A stretch of 64,000 nucleotides of DNA from Saccharomyces mikatae IFO 1815 (lineage: Eukaryota; Ascomycota; Saccharomycetes; Saccharomycetales; Saccharomycetaceae): contig NC_079263.1 in the NCBI RefSeq assembly GCF_947241705.1, positions 434,001-498,000 of the forward strand. The letters are read 5' to 3'. A program made the translations under genes and the position numbers. The stretch's first letter is position 1. The number at the start of each line of letters is the position of its first letter. Below are positions 1 through 9,991 of this stretch, one piece after another. The notes below the pieces were generated by a model. The model did no database searches and was not told the DNA's origin. It saw nothing but the letters and a program-made list of their open reading frames with translations.

Positions 1-453
1 GCATCTTTGCACTCTCAAATGCCCCAACAGGAAAGAACAAATTCGTTACATAGATTTCGTGCTAATGCTGCAAGAGTCCTAATTGCTACAGATGTGGCAT
101 CTAGAGGTTTAGATATCCCAACTGTTGAGCTTGTAGTAAATTACGATATTCCTTCGGACCCAGATGTATTCATCCACAGAGCAGGTCGTACTGCTCGTGC
201 TGGTAGAAATGGTGATGCAATATCTTTTGTCACGCAACGAGACGTTTCTAGAATACAGGCCATCGAAGACCGTATCAACAAGAAGATGACAGAGACGAAC
301 AAGGTTCACGACACTGCTGTCATAAGAAAAGCCTTGACTAAGGTAACTAAGGCAAAGAGGGAATCGTTGATGGCAATGCAAAAGGAAAATTTCGGTGAGA
401 GAAGAAGATTGCAAAAGCAGAAACAAACTGACGGCAAAAGCATGCGCTCTTGA
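1..453 (+). CDS. DBP8: DBP8, C-terminal part of a DEAD-box RNA helicase (cut by window edge)
   Basis: This is the last 150 residues of an ATP-dependent RNA helicase; the reading frame is open from base 1, so the gene starts before the window. Helicase motif V (ATDVASRGLDIP) and motif VI (HRAGRTARAGR) are intact, followed by a short basic tail rich in K, R and Q. S. cerevisiae Dbp8 is 431 residues and acts in the nucleolus in 40S subunit maturation, so roughly a third of the protein is visible. The assignment to Dbp8 rather than another DEAD-box protein rests on the tail sequence and on the neighbours (NMD3, ATG7 downstream on the same strand). An apparent internal start near base 7 is a TTG and is not the true start. 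Confidence 0.93.
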   Translation, partial: ASLHSQMPQQERTNSLHRFRANAARVLIATDVASRGLDIPTVELVVNYDIPSDPDVFIHRAGRTARAGRNGDAISFVTQRDVSRIQAIEDRINKKMTETNKVHDTAVIRKALTKVTKAKRESLMAMQKENFGERRRLQKQKQTDGKSMRS

Positions 454-826
454 AAACTAAATACTCTTTAAAACATACATATCATACATAAATACACTGC
501 ATGCTGCTTGCAAGACAACCTACAGATGTAAACTCATGACTTGGGACTCTATTCCGAATCATAAAAGTATAATATTGGTAGCTTTAATTCCAATTACGTA
601 ATATTCTTCGACGGGTAATGTTATATTTTTTTCTTTTTCTCATTGTAGTTGGAAAATTTTTTGAAGCTCATCGCATTGGAATGAAAAAATGTAGAAGGTA
701 GTGACAATTACAATATTTATTTAAAAGGCCTTGTATTATTCTTATCTGGATTATAGTAGTGGCACGTGGTATACAGTTCTAACTTTTGGTGTATAAAGAA
801 AGCATAAGGAAATTAGTAAGGAAAGA
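454..826 (+). promoter_or_regulatory. NMD3 promoter with Reb1, RRPE and PAC motifs
   Basis: This 373-bp gap holds the DBP8 3' end and the NMD3 promoter. Seen directly: a Reb1 site on the minus strand (CGGGTAA, 612-618), an A/T block resembling the rRNA-processing element (GGAAAATTTTTT, 651-662) and a PAC motif on the minus strand (GCTCATCGC, 666-674, the reverse of GCGATGAGC). RRPE plus PAC is the known promoter signature of yeast ribosome-biogenesis genes (Stb3 and Dot6/Tod6 binding), which fits NMD3. Binding is inferred from motif matches only. Confidence 0.7.
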
Positions 827-2383
827 ATGGAATTTGCACCTATGGATCCACACCAGCACCAAAATGCTGCTACTCTTCTATGTTGTAACTGTGGTACCCC
901 AATTGATGGGTCTACTGGATTGGTTATGTGTTACGACTGTATCAAACTGACAGTAGACATTACTCAAGGCATTCCAAGAGAAGCCAATATTTCTTTTTGT
1001 AGAAACTGTGAAAGATTTTTGCAACCTCCTGGTCAATGGATCAGAGCAGAATTAGAATCAAGGGAATTGCTAGCTATTTGTTTGCGTCGTTTGAAAGGTT
1101 TAACTAAAGTCAGATTGATAGACGCTTCATTTATTTGGACAGAACCTCATTCTAGACGTATTAGAATCAAACTCACTGTGCAAGGGGAAGCTATGACGAA
1201 CACTATTATTCAGCAAACTTTCGAAGTAGAATACATTGTTATTGCAATGCAATGTCCAGACTGTGCCAGATCCTACACCACAAATACATGGAGGGCTACT
1301 GTTCAGATTAGGCAAAAAGTGCCTCATAAGAGAACATTTTTGTTTTTGGAACAACTGATTTTAAAGCATAATGCACATGTGGATACCATTTCCATTAGTG
1401 AAGCTAGGGACGGGTTGGATTTCTTTTATGCTCAAAAGAACCATGCGGTTAAAATGATTGATTTTTTGAATGCTGTGGTTCCAATTAAGCATAAAAAATC
1501 TGAAGAACTTATCTCTCAAGATACACATACTGGTGCGTCTACTTATAAATTTTCATATTCTGTCGAGATTGTCCCAATCTGTAAAGACGACTTGGTAGTT
1601 TTGCCAAAAAAGCTAGCTAAATCTATGGGTAACATTTCTCAATTCGTTTTATGTTCTAAGATTTCTAACACTGTCCAATTCATGGATCCAACTACTTTAC
1701 AAACTGCGGATTTATCGCCATCAGTGTACTGGAGATCACCATTTAATGCCTTGGCAGATGTCACCCAATTAGTGGAATTCATTGTTTTGGACGTGGATTC
1801 TACGGGTATAAGTAGAGGTAATCGTGTCTTAGCTGATATAACTGTTGCTAGAACTTCAGATTTGGGTGTCAATGACCAAGTCTACTATACCAAGTCTCAC
1901 CTCGGTGGTATATGCCACGCTGGTGACAGTGTTATGGGCTATTTCATTGCAAACTCCAATTACAACTCAGATCTATTTGACGGATTAAATATTGATTACG
2001 TGCCGGATGTAGTTCTTGTGAAGAAGCTGTACCAAAGAAAGAGTAAGAAGAGTAGACACTGGAAGTTGAAGAGAATGGCTAAGGAACACAAGGATATTGA
2101 TGCATCCTTGGATTACAGTTCAAGAGCTCAAAAGCAAGAAATGGAGCGTGCCGAGAAGGATTATGAGCTATTCTTACAAGAACTGGAAGAAGATGCTGAA
2201 TTGAGACAAAGTGTTAACCTATACAAGAACCGCGTTGCAGACGTACCTCCTGAAGAGCATGAAATGGATGAAGACGAGGACGAGGATGCTCCACAAATCA
2301 ATATTGATGAGCTATTGGACGAATTGGATGAAATGACTTTAGACGATGGAGCCGATAATGCACCTGTGGAATCTCAGCAGTAA
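827..2383 (+). CDS. NMD3: NMD3, 60S ribosomal subunit nuclear export adaptor
   Basis: Nmd3 binds nascent 60S subunits and bridges them to the exportin Crm1, then is released in the cytoplasm. The 518-residue length equals the S. cerevisiae protein. The N-terminal zinc-binding region shows C-x2-C pairs at about residues 19/22, 35/38 and 58/61 and another (CPDC) near 145. A basic stretch near residues 400-415 (QRKSKKSRHWKLKR) fits the nuclear localisation signal. The acidic C-terminal tail contains a leucine-rich segment (INIDELLDELDEMTL) of the type used as a nuclear export signal. The start ATG is the first in frame after the promoter motifs. No oddities. Confidence 0.98.
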   Translation: MEFAPMDPHQHQNAATLLCCNCGTPIDGSTGLVMCYDCIKLTVDITQGIPREANISFCRNCERFLQPPGQWIRAELESRELLAICLRRLKGLTKVRLIDASFIWTEPHSRRIRIKLTVQGEAMTNTIIQQTFEVEYIVIAMQCPDCARSYTTNTWRATVQIRQKVPHKRTFLFLEQLILKHNAHVDTISISEARDGLDFFYAQKNHAVKMIDFLNAVVPIKHKKSEELISQDTHTGASTYKFSYSVEIVPICKDDLVVLPKKLAKSMGNISQFVLCSKISNTVQFMDPTTLQTADLSPSVYWRSPFNALADVTQLVEFIVLDVDSTGISRGNRVLADITVARTSDLGVNDQVYYTKSHLGGICHAGDSVMGYFIANSNYNSDLFDGLNIDYVPDVVLVKKLYQRKSKKSRHWKLKRMAKEHKDIDASLDYSSRAQKQEMERAEKDYELFLQELEEDAELRQSVNLYKNRVADVPPEEHEMDEDEDEDAPQINIDELLDELDEMTLDDGADNAPVESQQ

Positions 2384-2724
2384 GAAACATGAAAGAGAGG
2401 AAAGAGTAATATATATACTTAACAAACACTAGCATTTCAGTTTATCTATATACGTATATAGGGGGTGTAAAATGTATTTTATGGAACAACAAGCACCCGT
2501 TTATTGGATATCAAATAAGCAAGCAAGAAATATCGATTTTTAGAACGTTGATTCAAGATTCAGATTTATTGCTTTCTTTATCAATGGGATCTCGTTTGGG
2601 CATCTTTTCCCGTTCAGTTCCTTTGCAAAACAAAAAAATTAAGGGAACCACCATCGCCTTCCAATGGTATTAAGATAAGGAACGTGTATCGCAATCCAAC
2701 AAAAAGAAGTTAATCAACAATCAA
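2384..2724 (+). promoter_or_regulatory. NMD3 3' end and ATG7 promoter
   Basis: This is a 341-bp gap between two genes on the same strand. A perfect 16-bp palindrome (CTATATACGTATATAG, 2446-2461) lies 63 bp past the NMD3 stop. UAUAUA-type repeats are the efficiency element of yeast polyadenylation signals, so this is the likely NMD3 3'-end signal. The rest is A/T-rich with no clear TATA box, and I see no specific starvation-response site for ATG7. Confidence 0.5.
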
Positions 2725-4617
2725 ATGTCCTCTGAAAAGGTGTTAAATTATACGCCAGCTTTCAAATCGTTTCTGGATACATCTTTCTTCCACGAGCTGT
2801 CGAGATTGAAGCTCGATGTTCTGAAGTTAGATTCGACGTGCCAACCGCTTGTTGTAGATCTAGATCTTCAAAATATTCCCAAATCTGCAAATCAGGTTCC
2901 ACTATTCTTAACCAACAGAAGTTTTCAGGAACACAGTAATAGGTCTGGTAATGAAGTGCCCATACAAGGCAAGATTTTCAACTTCAATGTATTAGACGAG
3001 TTTAAAAACTTGGACAAACAACAATTTTTGTATCAAAGAGCTTTGGAGTGCTGGGAAGAAGGTTTGAAAGATATCAATAAATGTGTTTTCTTTGTGATTA
3101 TCAGTTTTGCTGACTTAAAAAGGTACAGGTACTATTACTGGTTAGGTGTTCCTTGTTTTCGAAGGCCCTCTTCGACTGTAGTACATGTGCGGCTAGAGCC
3201 AAATTCAGCAGAGCTTTGCGCAAGGTATCAAAAATGGTTTGATATCAATTATTCAAAATGGGTCTGTATATTGGATGAAGATAATAACATAGTAAATTAT
3301 GATAAGGATATTATTGAAAAAACTAAAGTTCTAGCGGTGAGAGACACAAGTACAGTAGAAAACGTCCCCTCAGCTATAACGAAAAACTTCCTCAGTGTAC
3401 TACAACATGATGTTCCTAGCTTGATAGGTCTCAGATTACTAATTATTAGGCAGAACGGAGGGAGTTTTGCATTAAATGTCACATTTGTCCCCGGTAACCC
3501 ACAGTTATCATCAGGTAACCCAGATATGAAGGTTTCTGGGTGGGAAAAGAATATGCAGGGAAAACTGGCACCACGAGTTGTTGATTTGAGCTCTTTGCTG
3601 GATCCTTTGAAGATTGCAGATCAATCAGTGGATTTGAATTTAAAGCTGATGAAATGGAGAATTGTTCCTGACCTAAACTTGGATGTCATCAAGAATACAA
3701 AAGTATTACTACTAGGTGCTGGCACACTGGGTTGCTATGTTTCACGTGCATTAATGGCATGGGGTGTAAGAAAAATAACATTTGTGGACAACGGTACGGT
3801 TTCATATTCAAATCCAGTAAGGCAAGCATTATATAATTTCGATGATTGTGGCAAATCAAAGGCAGATATTGCGGCTGCAAGTTTGAAAAGAATATTCCCC
3901 TTAGTAAATGCTACGGGTGTAGAATTAAGTATTCCTATGATTGGTCATAAACTAGTTGACGAAGAAGCCCAACATGAAGATTTTGATAGGTTAAGAACGT
4001 TAATAAGAGAGCACGACGTTGTTTTCTTATTAGTGGACTCTCGAGAAAGCAGATGGCTACCGTCATTATTGAGTAACATGGAAAAAAAAATAGTTATCAA
4101 TGCCGCTCTAGGTTTCGATAGCTATTTAGTTATGCGGCATGGAAATAGAGATGAGGACCCTTCAAAAAGGTTAGGTTGTTACTTCTGTCACGATGTGGTG
4201 GCACCAACTGACAGCTTGACTGATAGGACTTTGGACCAAATGTGCACAGTAACCAGGCCAGGGGTTGCTATGATGGCCTCTTCTTTGGCCGTCGAATTGA
4301 TGACTTCCTTACTACAGTGTAAAAACTCAGGCTCAGAAACAACTGTTTTAGGAGAAGTACCTCATCAAATACGTGGCTTTTTGTATAATTTTTCTACCTT
4401 GAAATTGGAAACTCCAGCGTACGAGCATTGCCCAGCATGCAGTCCCAAAGTTATTGAGGCATTTACGGACTCAGGTTGGCAATTCGTAAAAAAAGCACTG
4501 GAGAACCCACTTTACCTCGAGGAAATTAGCGGGTTATCAATTATAAAGCAAGAGGTTGAACTACTAGGTGATGATGTTTTTGAATGGGAAGATGATAAAT
4601 TCGATGAGATCGTTTGA
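2725..4617 (+). CDS. ATG7: ATG7, E1-like activating enzyme of autophagy
   Basis: Atg7 adenylates Atg8 and Atg12 and passes them as thioesters to the E2 enzymes Atg3 and Atg10; it is required for autophagosome formation and the Cvt pathway. Its 630 residues match the S. cerevisiae length. The ATP-binding glycine loop (GAGTLGC) starts at residue 331. The catalytic cysteine lies in MCTVTRPG at residue 507, the same position as in S. cerevisiae. CYFCHDV and CPACSP further supply the paired cysteines expected for zinc binding in the E1 fold. The acidic C-terminus (WEDDKFDEIV) is the extension that contacts Atg8. Intact. Confidence 0.98.
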   Translation: MSSEKVLNYTPAFKSFLDTSFFHELSRLKLDVLKLDSTCQPLVVDLDLQNIPKSANQVPLFLTNRSFQEHSNRSGNEVPIQGKIFNFNVLDEFKNLDKQQFLYQRALECWEEGLKDINKCVFFVIISFADLKRYRYYYWLGVPCFRRPSSTVVHVRLEPNSAELCARYQKWFDINYSKWVCILDEDNNIVNYDKDIIEKTKVLAVRDTSTVENVPSAITKNFLSVLQHDVPSLIGLRLLIIRQNGGSFALNVTFVPGNPQLSSGNPDMKVSGWEKNMQGKLAPRVVDLSSLLDPLKIADQSVDLNLKLMKWRIVPDLNLDVIKNTKVLLLGAGTLGCYVSRALMAWGVRKITFVDNGTVSYSNPVRQALYNFDDCGKSKADIAAASLKRIFPLVNATGVELSIPMIGHKLVDEEAQHEDFDRLRTLIREHDVVFLLVDSRESRWLPSLLSNMEKKIVINAALGFDSYLVMRHGNRDEDPSKRLGCYFCHDVVAPTDSLTDRTLDQMCTVTRPGVAMMASSLAVELMTSLLQCKNSGSETTVLGEVPHQIRGFLYNFSTLKLETPAYEHCPACSPKVIEAFTDSGWQFVKKALENPLYLEEISGLSIIKQEVELLGDDVFEWEDDKFDEIV

Positions 4618-5357
4618 TGTTTTGCATGCAATATAATTAGTATATATTTTAGGGCTACTTTATGAAATTGATCTACTATTTATTAACTGAAATGTTTATA
4701 TCTGGAGGAGTCATGAAAGTGACTTTTTTCTCCTTGGATCATTGCCATATTAATTATGAAAAAAGGGAAATCGCCATTGGTTTGGTTACAAAACATAAAA
4801 TATACATAAAATAAAAAAATCTCAACTTTGGTCAAAACATTACGTAAGACGCCAGGAAATTCTGTCACTTCCCAGGTAACATTTTATTCTATGAAGAACA
4901 AAATGTATTTCTTTTATCATTCCGTTACATACAAACGTTTAAATGATGATTATTATTCTCGTTACCCATATATCAGAAAATGATGAGAACTTTTCATTAC
5001 AGCAATATGTAAACTAATATGTAAACCAACATGAACTAGTCCCCCACGATATAAATATTAATGCATCAGCTTAACATATGGAAACATTCCTTTTAATTGA
5101 TCACCATATTTTGGCCCATTTAGAGCATAGTGATATTACCCTTCTCTAGATAGTCGCGGAAGAACAAAAAACGCCAAAATTCAGGAATGAAAATGTAAAC
5201 AAAAAGAACTAAATTGAAAAGTCATCGAAAGTAAGTACTGACTACGAGTTTTCCTAACATAACTTACTATTTCAGTAGCGAAGAAATTACTTACGTATCT
5301 CATTTAACGCACTATAAAACCGTTTCAAGATTCCTTCGCACATATCCCGCGTAAAAG
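4618..5357. other. ATG7-SPC97 gap with a probable replication origin (ARS consensus match)
   Basis: This 740-bp A/T-rich gap between two genes on the same strand carries a perfect 11/11 match to the ARS consensus WTTTAYRTTTW on the minus strand (TTTTATGTTTT, 4790-4800), surrounded by A-rich sequence. I recall an origin (ARS820) mapped in the equivalent S. cerevisiae gap, which supports the call, but origin activity cannot be read from the motif alone. The SPC97-proximal 200 bp is the SPC97 promoter, with no recognised site. No coding potential is seen. Confidence 0.55.
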
Positions 5358-7829
5358 ATGGAAACCAAAGAAGTAGATGATAGGGTAGAACTACTAAGAT
5401 ATACCAACAATATTCCCTTACTCGGAAAGCTAGTCAACCACCAACCACTATGGAGTACCAACCCCAAGCTGAAGTCTTTTTCACTCGAAAAAATATCAGC
5501 TCCTGACCAAAGGCGTATACAAGAGGCGTTAGTCGTAAAAGATCTTTTAAATGTACTGATTGGGCTTGAGGGAACGTACATCAGATATTTTAACGACTAT
5601 GAACCTAGTGACCCAGAGACGCCGATAGAGTTTAAGATTGCCAGGAAAATGGATCCATCATTCAAAACATTTAGTAGAAGGATTGTTAGATATGGTAAGC
5701 AATACATGGTATTAACGAAAGCGTACGAAAAATGGTCTGATGCAACATATGGAATGGTTTTGCAAAGATTTGGATATGAAATTAGAAGATTTCTGGAGGA
5801 TGTATATTTGAAAACACTGGTTGAAAGGCTTGAAAGGGACTTCAATAAAGTACCTAATTTTTCCATCAGAGAACTAGAACAGATTATTAATGAAACCGAA
5901 ATAAACAAGCAAATGGATTTGCTTTACAACATTTATGAAGAAATTTGTAAAGAAATAGAGGAAAGAAAAATAAACCAGTCTTCACAAGACAATTTCAATA
6001 ATTTCATGGACAATATGAGAAACGAGAGCAGTTTACACTTAAGGTTAATGGTAGCATTCGACACAACCGTGTATCCAGTACCAAAAGGTGGTGCAATATT
6101 GAAAATCTTTCAACAGAAAATACTTGAAAATTTAGGTGATAGGTCAAGTGTTATATTTCTGAAAAAACTATTAAATAACATAAGCCAGGACTATTGTACA
6201 ATGTTGTATGAATGGTTAACACAAGGTCTCTTGAACGACCCTTATCAAGAATTTATGACTTATGATGATTTGGAAGGTAAAACAGATAGTATCTTTGATG
6301 CAAGAGATAGGGCGTGGGATACACAGTATTTTATTAGAAAAGATGTATTACTACGGGATTGTGACTCTGAAGAGGATAAATATCTGTTGTTCAAAATCTT
6401 AAGAACTGGAATTTTACTCAAAGTAGTACGATCTAGCTTACAAGTATCTACCATACCTTCTAGTAGCAGTGATATACCCATTCAAGAAATTCGTGACTTT
6501 GCCGAGTTGATGGAGGGTACTAATTTTGAACTTTATGTGGAAAAGTGCTACAAAAGAGCCAATAAAATTTTTCTTGAACTCTTTTTTCAAGGTTACGATT
6601 TGACTAATGTGTTAAAACAGTTGCAAGAGGTTTTTCTTGGTTATCACTTTGGCCACAATGTTTTAAAATTTATAACCAAAAATATGAGTGAGCTGACCAA
6701 GCATTACAAGAGTAATACTAATGCAAATCATGACAAGTTGCTGCAAAATTTTGAATTGGAGAGGCAATCAAAACATTCGAACAATTTGATGAGACAGCTC
6801 CTGACTGCACAGTTCGATACAGAAGCACTCCCACAGGTTCTGTCACATTATCTCCAAATTTATCCAGAAGTGCCTGAAAACCACCCAATGAACGATGACA
6901 GTGACCCATTGATGGAGGCGAACAATTTCAAAAATATGAACGCCATTCTTTTTGACGAACTAAGTAAAGGAAGAACGGGCACCAATCATATGACCAACCC
7001 TGAACTATACACACCTCGAAACGCCATTTATCATTTGAAATTTAATATCAACATGCCTTATCCATTAAATATTATTATTAGTAGGACATGCCTGATAAAA
7101 TACCAAATTATTTCACGCTATCAACTTGTTTTACAGTATCACTCAAGACTGTTAGATGACACCTGGATGGATTTGAATAAAAGTTCCAGTTGGAAATACA
7201 GAGGCTATTCAATTACGGTGAAGAGGGGTATTATAAGAGCTACCAGAGTACTGCATGGTAAAATGAACCATTTCATTAAGGCCATCATGGAATACTTCAA
7301 CCAAAACGTAATTGATAAAGAGGTCCACTCATTGGAAAAGTGCTATAAGAATCCTACTCTCGCTGTTGATATCCAGAATGAGTTAGAGGGTGGATTAACA
7401 AATATAATGACCAATCGTTGCTTGTCCGACCTGATTCCGCTGCAGTTACAAATATTTGACATTGTGTACAAGTTTTGCAAGTTCATTAAGTCTATGAAAG
7501 CAAAATTATGCCAGTTGGATCCCGTACTATATGAGAACCATAGAAGCGGGATGTCAAATTTATTAAACGATGACCTTCGTACAAGCCACACTGCCCATGA
7601 AGATACTGCCTACCAGGAAGATGCTGCCTTGGAACTTATTCAGAAGCTAATCGAATACATCAGCAATGCGTCCAAAATATATGCCAAGTATCTCGTAGAG
7701 TTCACTCAAGAGTTAAGTACTGAGAAATTCGATTTTTATGATAGTTCAAGCGTCGATGTTGCGGGTATTGAGAGGGTCCTTTTCTCTATAACGCCCTCTC
7801 ATTCAGCACCAGCTTCTTCCCGAAAATGA
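5358..7829 (+). CDS. SPC97: SPC97, gamma-tubulin complex component (GCP2 family)
   Basis: Spc97 pairs with Spc98 and two copies of gamma-tubulin (Tub4) to form the small gamma-tubulin complex that nucleates microtubules at the spindle pole body. The 823 residues equal the S. cerevisiae length. The conserved GCP core is visible: an N-terminal region with RYGKQYMVLTKAYEKW near residues 115-130 and a C-terminal gamma-tubulin-binding part with a YPLNIIISRTCLIKYQIISRYQLVLQ-like core near residue 570-600. It is wholly alpha-helical in character, with no signal peptide or membrane segment. Family and role are established; identity rests on length and synteny. Confidence 0.97.
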   Translation: METKEVDDRVELLRYTNNIPLLGKLVNHQPLWSTNPKLKSFSLEKISAPDQRRIQEALVVKDLLNVLIGLEGTYIRYFNDYEPSDPETPIEFKIARKMDPSFKTFSRRIVRYGKQYMVLTKAYEKWSDATYGMVLQRFGYEIRRFLEDVYLKTLVERLERDFNKVPNFSIRELEQIINETEINKQMDLLYNIYEEICKEIEERKINQSSQDNFNNFMDNMRNESSLHLRLMVAFDTTVYPVPKGGAILKIFQQKILENLGDRSSVIFLKKLLNNISQDYCTMLYEWLTQGLLNDPYQEFMTYDDLEGKTDSIFDARDRAWDTQYFIRKDVLLRDCDSEEDKYLLFKILRTGILLKVVRSSLQVSTIPSSSSDIPIQEIRDFAELMEGTNFELYVEKCYKRANKIFLELFFQGYDLTNVLKQLQEVFLGYHFGHNVLKFITKNMSELTKHYKSNTNANHDKLLQNFELERQSKHSNNLMRQLLTAQFDTEALPQVLSHYLQIYPEVPENHPMNDDSDPLMEANNFKNMNAILFDELSKGRTGTNHMTNPELYTPRNAIYHLKFNINMPYPLNIIISRTCLIKYQIISRYQLVLQYHSRLLDDTWMDLNKSSSWKYRGYSITVKRGIIRATRVLHGKMNHFIKAIMEYFNQNVIDKEVHSLEKCYKNPTLAVDIQNELEGGLTNIMTNRCLSDLIPLQLQIFDIVYKFCKFIKSMKAKLCQLDPVLYENHRSGMSNLLNDDLRTSHTAHEDTAYQEDAALELIQKLIEYISNASKIYAKYLVEFTQELSTEKFDFYDSSSVDVAGIERVLFSITPSHSAPASSRK

Positions 7830-8336
7830 AGCGCGGCGTTATACCACCAGAGACGTACGACCACTTGCGGAAAGTGGAATCCCGTTTAAAAACTAGCATC
7901 CACTAATTGGTACATCTACACACCGCACGCCTTTTTTTTTGAAGACCACTTTTATAGACTCTCTCATATGCAGAGTTTATGAAATGGTAACAGGTCAGCA
8001 TACACACTGCTAGGGTAGTTTCTTCGGCTGTATTGATCATTTGGTTCATCGTGGTTCAGCAATTTTTTTCTCCATTGCTTTCTGGCTTTGATCTTATTAT
8101 CATTCGGATTTTTGTCGAAGGTGGTGGAATTGTATGTGACAAGTGGCACCAAGCATATATAAAAAAAAAGCAATATCTTCCTACCAGAGTTTATTGTTAA
8201 AAACGTATTTATAGCAAACGCAATTGTATTAAATTCATATTTGGATCTTCTCTTCTCTAAACTTATCTCTTTTTCTTGTTCGTTTCGTAGTATTTCATAT
8301 AACACCAAGCAACTAATACTATAATATACGATAATA
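7830..8336 (+). promoter_or_regulatory. ENO2 promoter (TATA box, Gcr1/Rap1-type sites)
   Basis: This 507-bp region precedes a very highly expressed gene. A strong TATA box (TATATAAAAA, 8156-8165) stands about 170 bp before the ATG and is followed by a pyrimidine-rich start region. Upstream, CATCC (in AGCATCCACT near 7899) and CTTCC (near 8178) fit the Gcr1 core CWTCC, and ACATCTACACACC near 7913 resembles a Rap1 site without matching it exactly. Gcr1 plus Rap1 is the known activator pair of glycolytic genes. The binding assignments are inferred. A minus-strand open frame here (7964-8308) lacks an ATG. Confidence 0.6.
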
Positions 8337-9650
8337 ATGGCTGTCTCTAAAGTTTACGCTAGATCCGTCTACGACTCCCGTGGTAACCCAACCGTCGAAG
8401 TCGAATTAACCACTGAAAAGGGTGTTTTCAGATCCATTGTTCCATCTGGTGCCTCCACCGGTGTCCACGAAGCTTTGGAAATGAGAGATGAAGACAAATC
8501 CAAGTGGATGGGTAAGGGTGTTATGAACGCTGTTAACAACGTCAACAACGTCATTGCTTCTGCTTTCGTCAAGGCTAACTTGGATGTTAAGAACCAAAAG
8601 GCCGTCGATGACTTCTTGTTGTCTTTGGACGGTACCGCCAACAAGTCCAAGTTGGGTGCTAACGCTATCTTGGGTGTCTCCATGGCCGCTGCTAGAGCCG
8701 CTGCTGCTGAAAAGAACGTCCCATTGTACCAACATTTGGCTGACTTGTCTGACTCCAAGACTTCTCCATTCGTTTTGCCAGTTCCATTCTTGAACGTTTT
8801 GAACGGTGGTTCCCACGCTGGTGGTGCTTTGGCTTTGCAAGAATTCATGATTGCTCCAACTGGTGCTAAGACCTTCGCTGAAGCCATGAGAATTGGTTCC
8901 GAAGTTTACCACAACTTGAAGTCTTTGACCAAGAAGAGATACGGTGCTTCTGCCGGTAACGTCGGTGACGAAGGTGGTGTTGCTCCAAACATTCAAACTG
9001 CTGAAGAAGCTTTGGACTTGATTGTTGACGCTATCAAGGCTGCTGGTCATGACGGTAAGGTCAAGATCGGTTTGGACTGTGCTTCCTCTGAATTCTTCAG
9101 AGACGGTAAGTACGACTTGGACTTCAAGAACCCAGAATCTGACAAATCCAAGTGGTTGACTGGTGTCGAATTAGCTGACATGTACCACTCCTTGATGAAG
9201 AGATACCCAATTGTCTCCATCGAAGATCCATTTGCTGAAGATGACTGGGAAGCTTGGTCTCACTTCTTCAAGACCGCTGGTATCCAAATTGTCGCTGATG
9301 ACTTGACTGTCACCAACCCAGCCAGAATTGCTACCGCTATCGAAAAGAAGGCTGCTGACGCTTTGTTGTTGAAGGTTAACCAAATCGGTACCTTGTCTGA
9401 ATCCATCAAGGCTGCTCAAGACTCTTTCGCTGCTAACTGGGGTGTCATGGTTTCCCACAGATCTGGTGAAACTGAAGACACTTTCATCGCTGACTTGGTT
9501 GTTGGTTTGAGAACTGGTCAAATCAAGACCGGTGCTCCAGCTAGATCCGAAAGATTGGCTAAGTTGAACCAATTGTTGAGAATCGAAGAAGAATTGGGTG
9601 ACAAGGCTGTCTACGCCGGTGAAAACTTCCACCACGGTGACAAGTTGTAA
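8337..9650 (+). CDS. ENO2: ENO2, enolase (glycolysis)
   Basis: Enolase interconverts 2-phosphoglycerate and phosphoenolpyruvate in the cytosol. The 437-residue length is the family standard. The enolase signature [14 protein letters not shown] contains the catalytic lysine (about residue 346); other active-site elements are the [12 protein letters not shown] loop, [19 protein letters not shown] (Mg ligands) and [13 protein letters not shown]. Codon use is extremely biased to the yeast preferred set (GGT, GCT, TTG, AAG, GTC), unlike its neighbours, which marks very high expression and creates long spurious frames on the other strand. ENO2 rather than ENO1 is chosen from its place between SPC97 and CTR2; the two paralogues are nearly identical in sequence. 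Confidence 0.98.
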   Translation: MAVSKVYARSVYDSRGNPTVEVELTTEKGVFRSIVPSGASTGVHEALEMRDEDKSKWMGKGVMNAVNNVNNVIASAFVKANLDVKNQKAVDDFLLSLDGTANKSKLGANAILGVSMAAARAAAAEKNVPLYQHLADLSDSKTSPFVLPVPFLNVLNGGSHAGGALALQEFMIAPTGAKTFAEAMRIGSEVYHNLKSLTKKRYGASAGNVGDEGGVAPNIQTAEEALDLIVDAIKAAGHDGKVKIGLDCASSEFFRDGKYDLDFKNPESDKSKWLTGVELADMYHSLMKRYPIVSIEDPFAEDDWEAWSHFFKTAGIQIVADDLTVTNPARIATAIEKKAADALLLKVNQIGTLSESIKAAQDSFAANWGVMVSHRSGETEDTFIADLVVGLRTGQIKTGAPARSERLAKLNQLLRIEEELGDKAVYAGENFHHGDKL

Positions 9651-9991
9651 AGTGCTTTTAACTAAGAATTATTAGTCTTTTCTACTTATTTTTCATCATA
9701 GTTTAGAACACTTTATATTAACGAATAGTTTATGAATCTATTTAGGTTTAAAAATTGATACAGTTTTATAAGTTATTATCCCTCTTCAATTTTCCAAGGG
9801 TGGGGGTGATATATTGTTTTTCGATGATATTGTACTGGAAGAGGAAAAAAGGTGCACACGCGTGGCTTTTTAAGAAATTATACCTTGTTGGAAAACCTAC
9901 ATATATAAGATAGAAAGATTTGGAATACAAGTATTTAAGAGTGTGCAGTCAAGATTTTGGCATCTTCGACCATAGGGGATTCGAAAAACAA
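9651..9991 (+). promoter_or_regulatory. ENO2 3' end and CTR2 promoter
   Basis: This 341-bp gap contains the ENO2 terminator, A/T-rich with a TATATTAACGAATAG run, and then the CTR2 promoter, where ACATATATAAGATAG near 9899 gives a possible TATA box about 90 bp before the CTR2 ATG. An imperfect (10/11) ARS consensus near 9738 is too common by chance to call. I see no copper-response (Mac1-type TTTGCTC) element. Confidence 0.4.

Noticed and set aside
7964-8308. 114-codon minus-strand frame in the ENO2 promoter (place of the dubious S. cerevisiae YHR173C)
   Set aside because: It begins at a TTG, spans the TATA box and start region of ENO2, and has no recognisable domain.
8369-9635. Long minus-strand frames (172, 214 and 154 codons) opposite ENO2
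   Set aside because: They arise from the extreme codon bias of ENO2; they lack domains and normal composition and overlap the gene fully. The same explanation covers the frame opposite GND1 (25487-26050).
9738-9748. ATTTAGGTTTA as an ARS core
   Set aside because: It is a 10/11 match in the ENO2 3' flank; such matches are frequent by chance, and no supporting context is seen.
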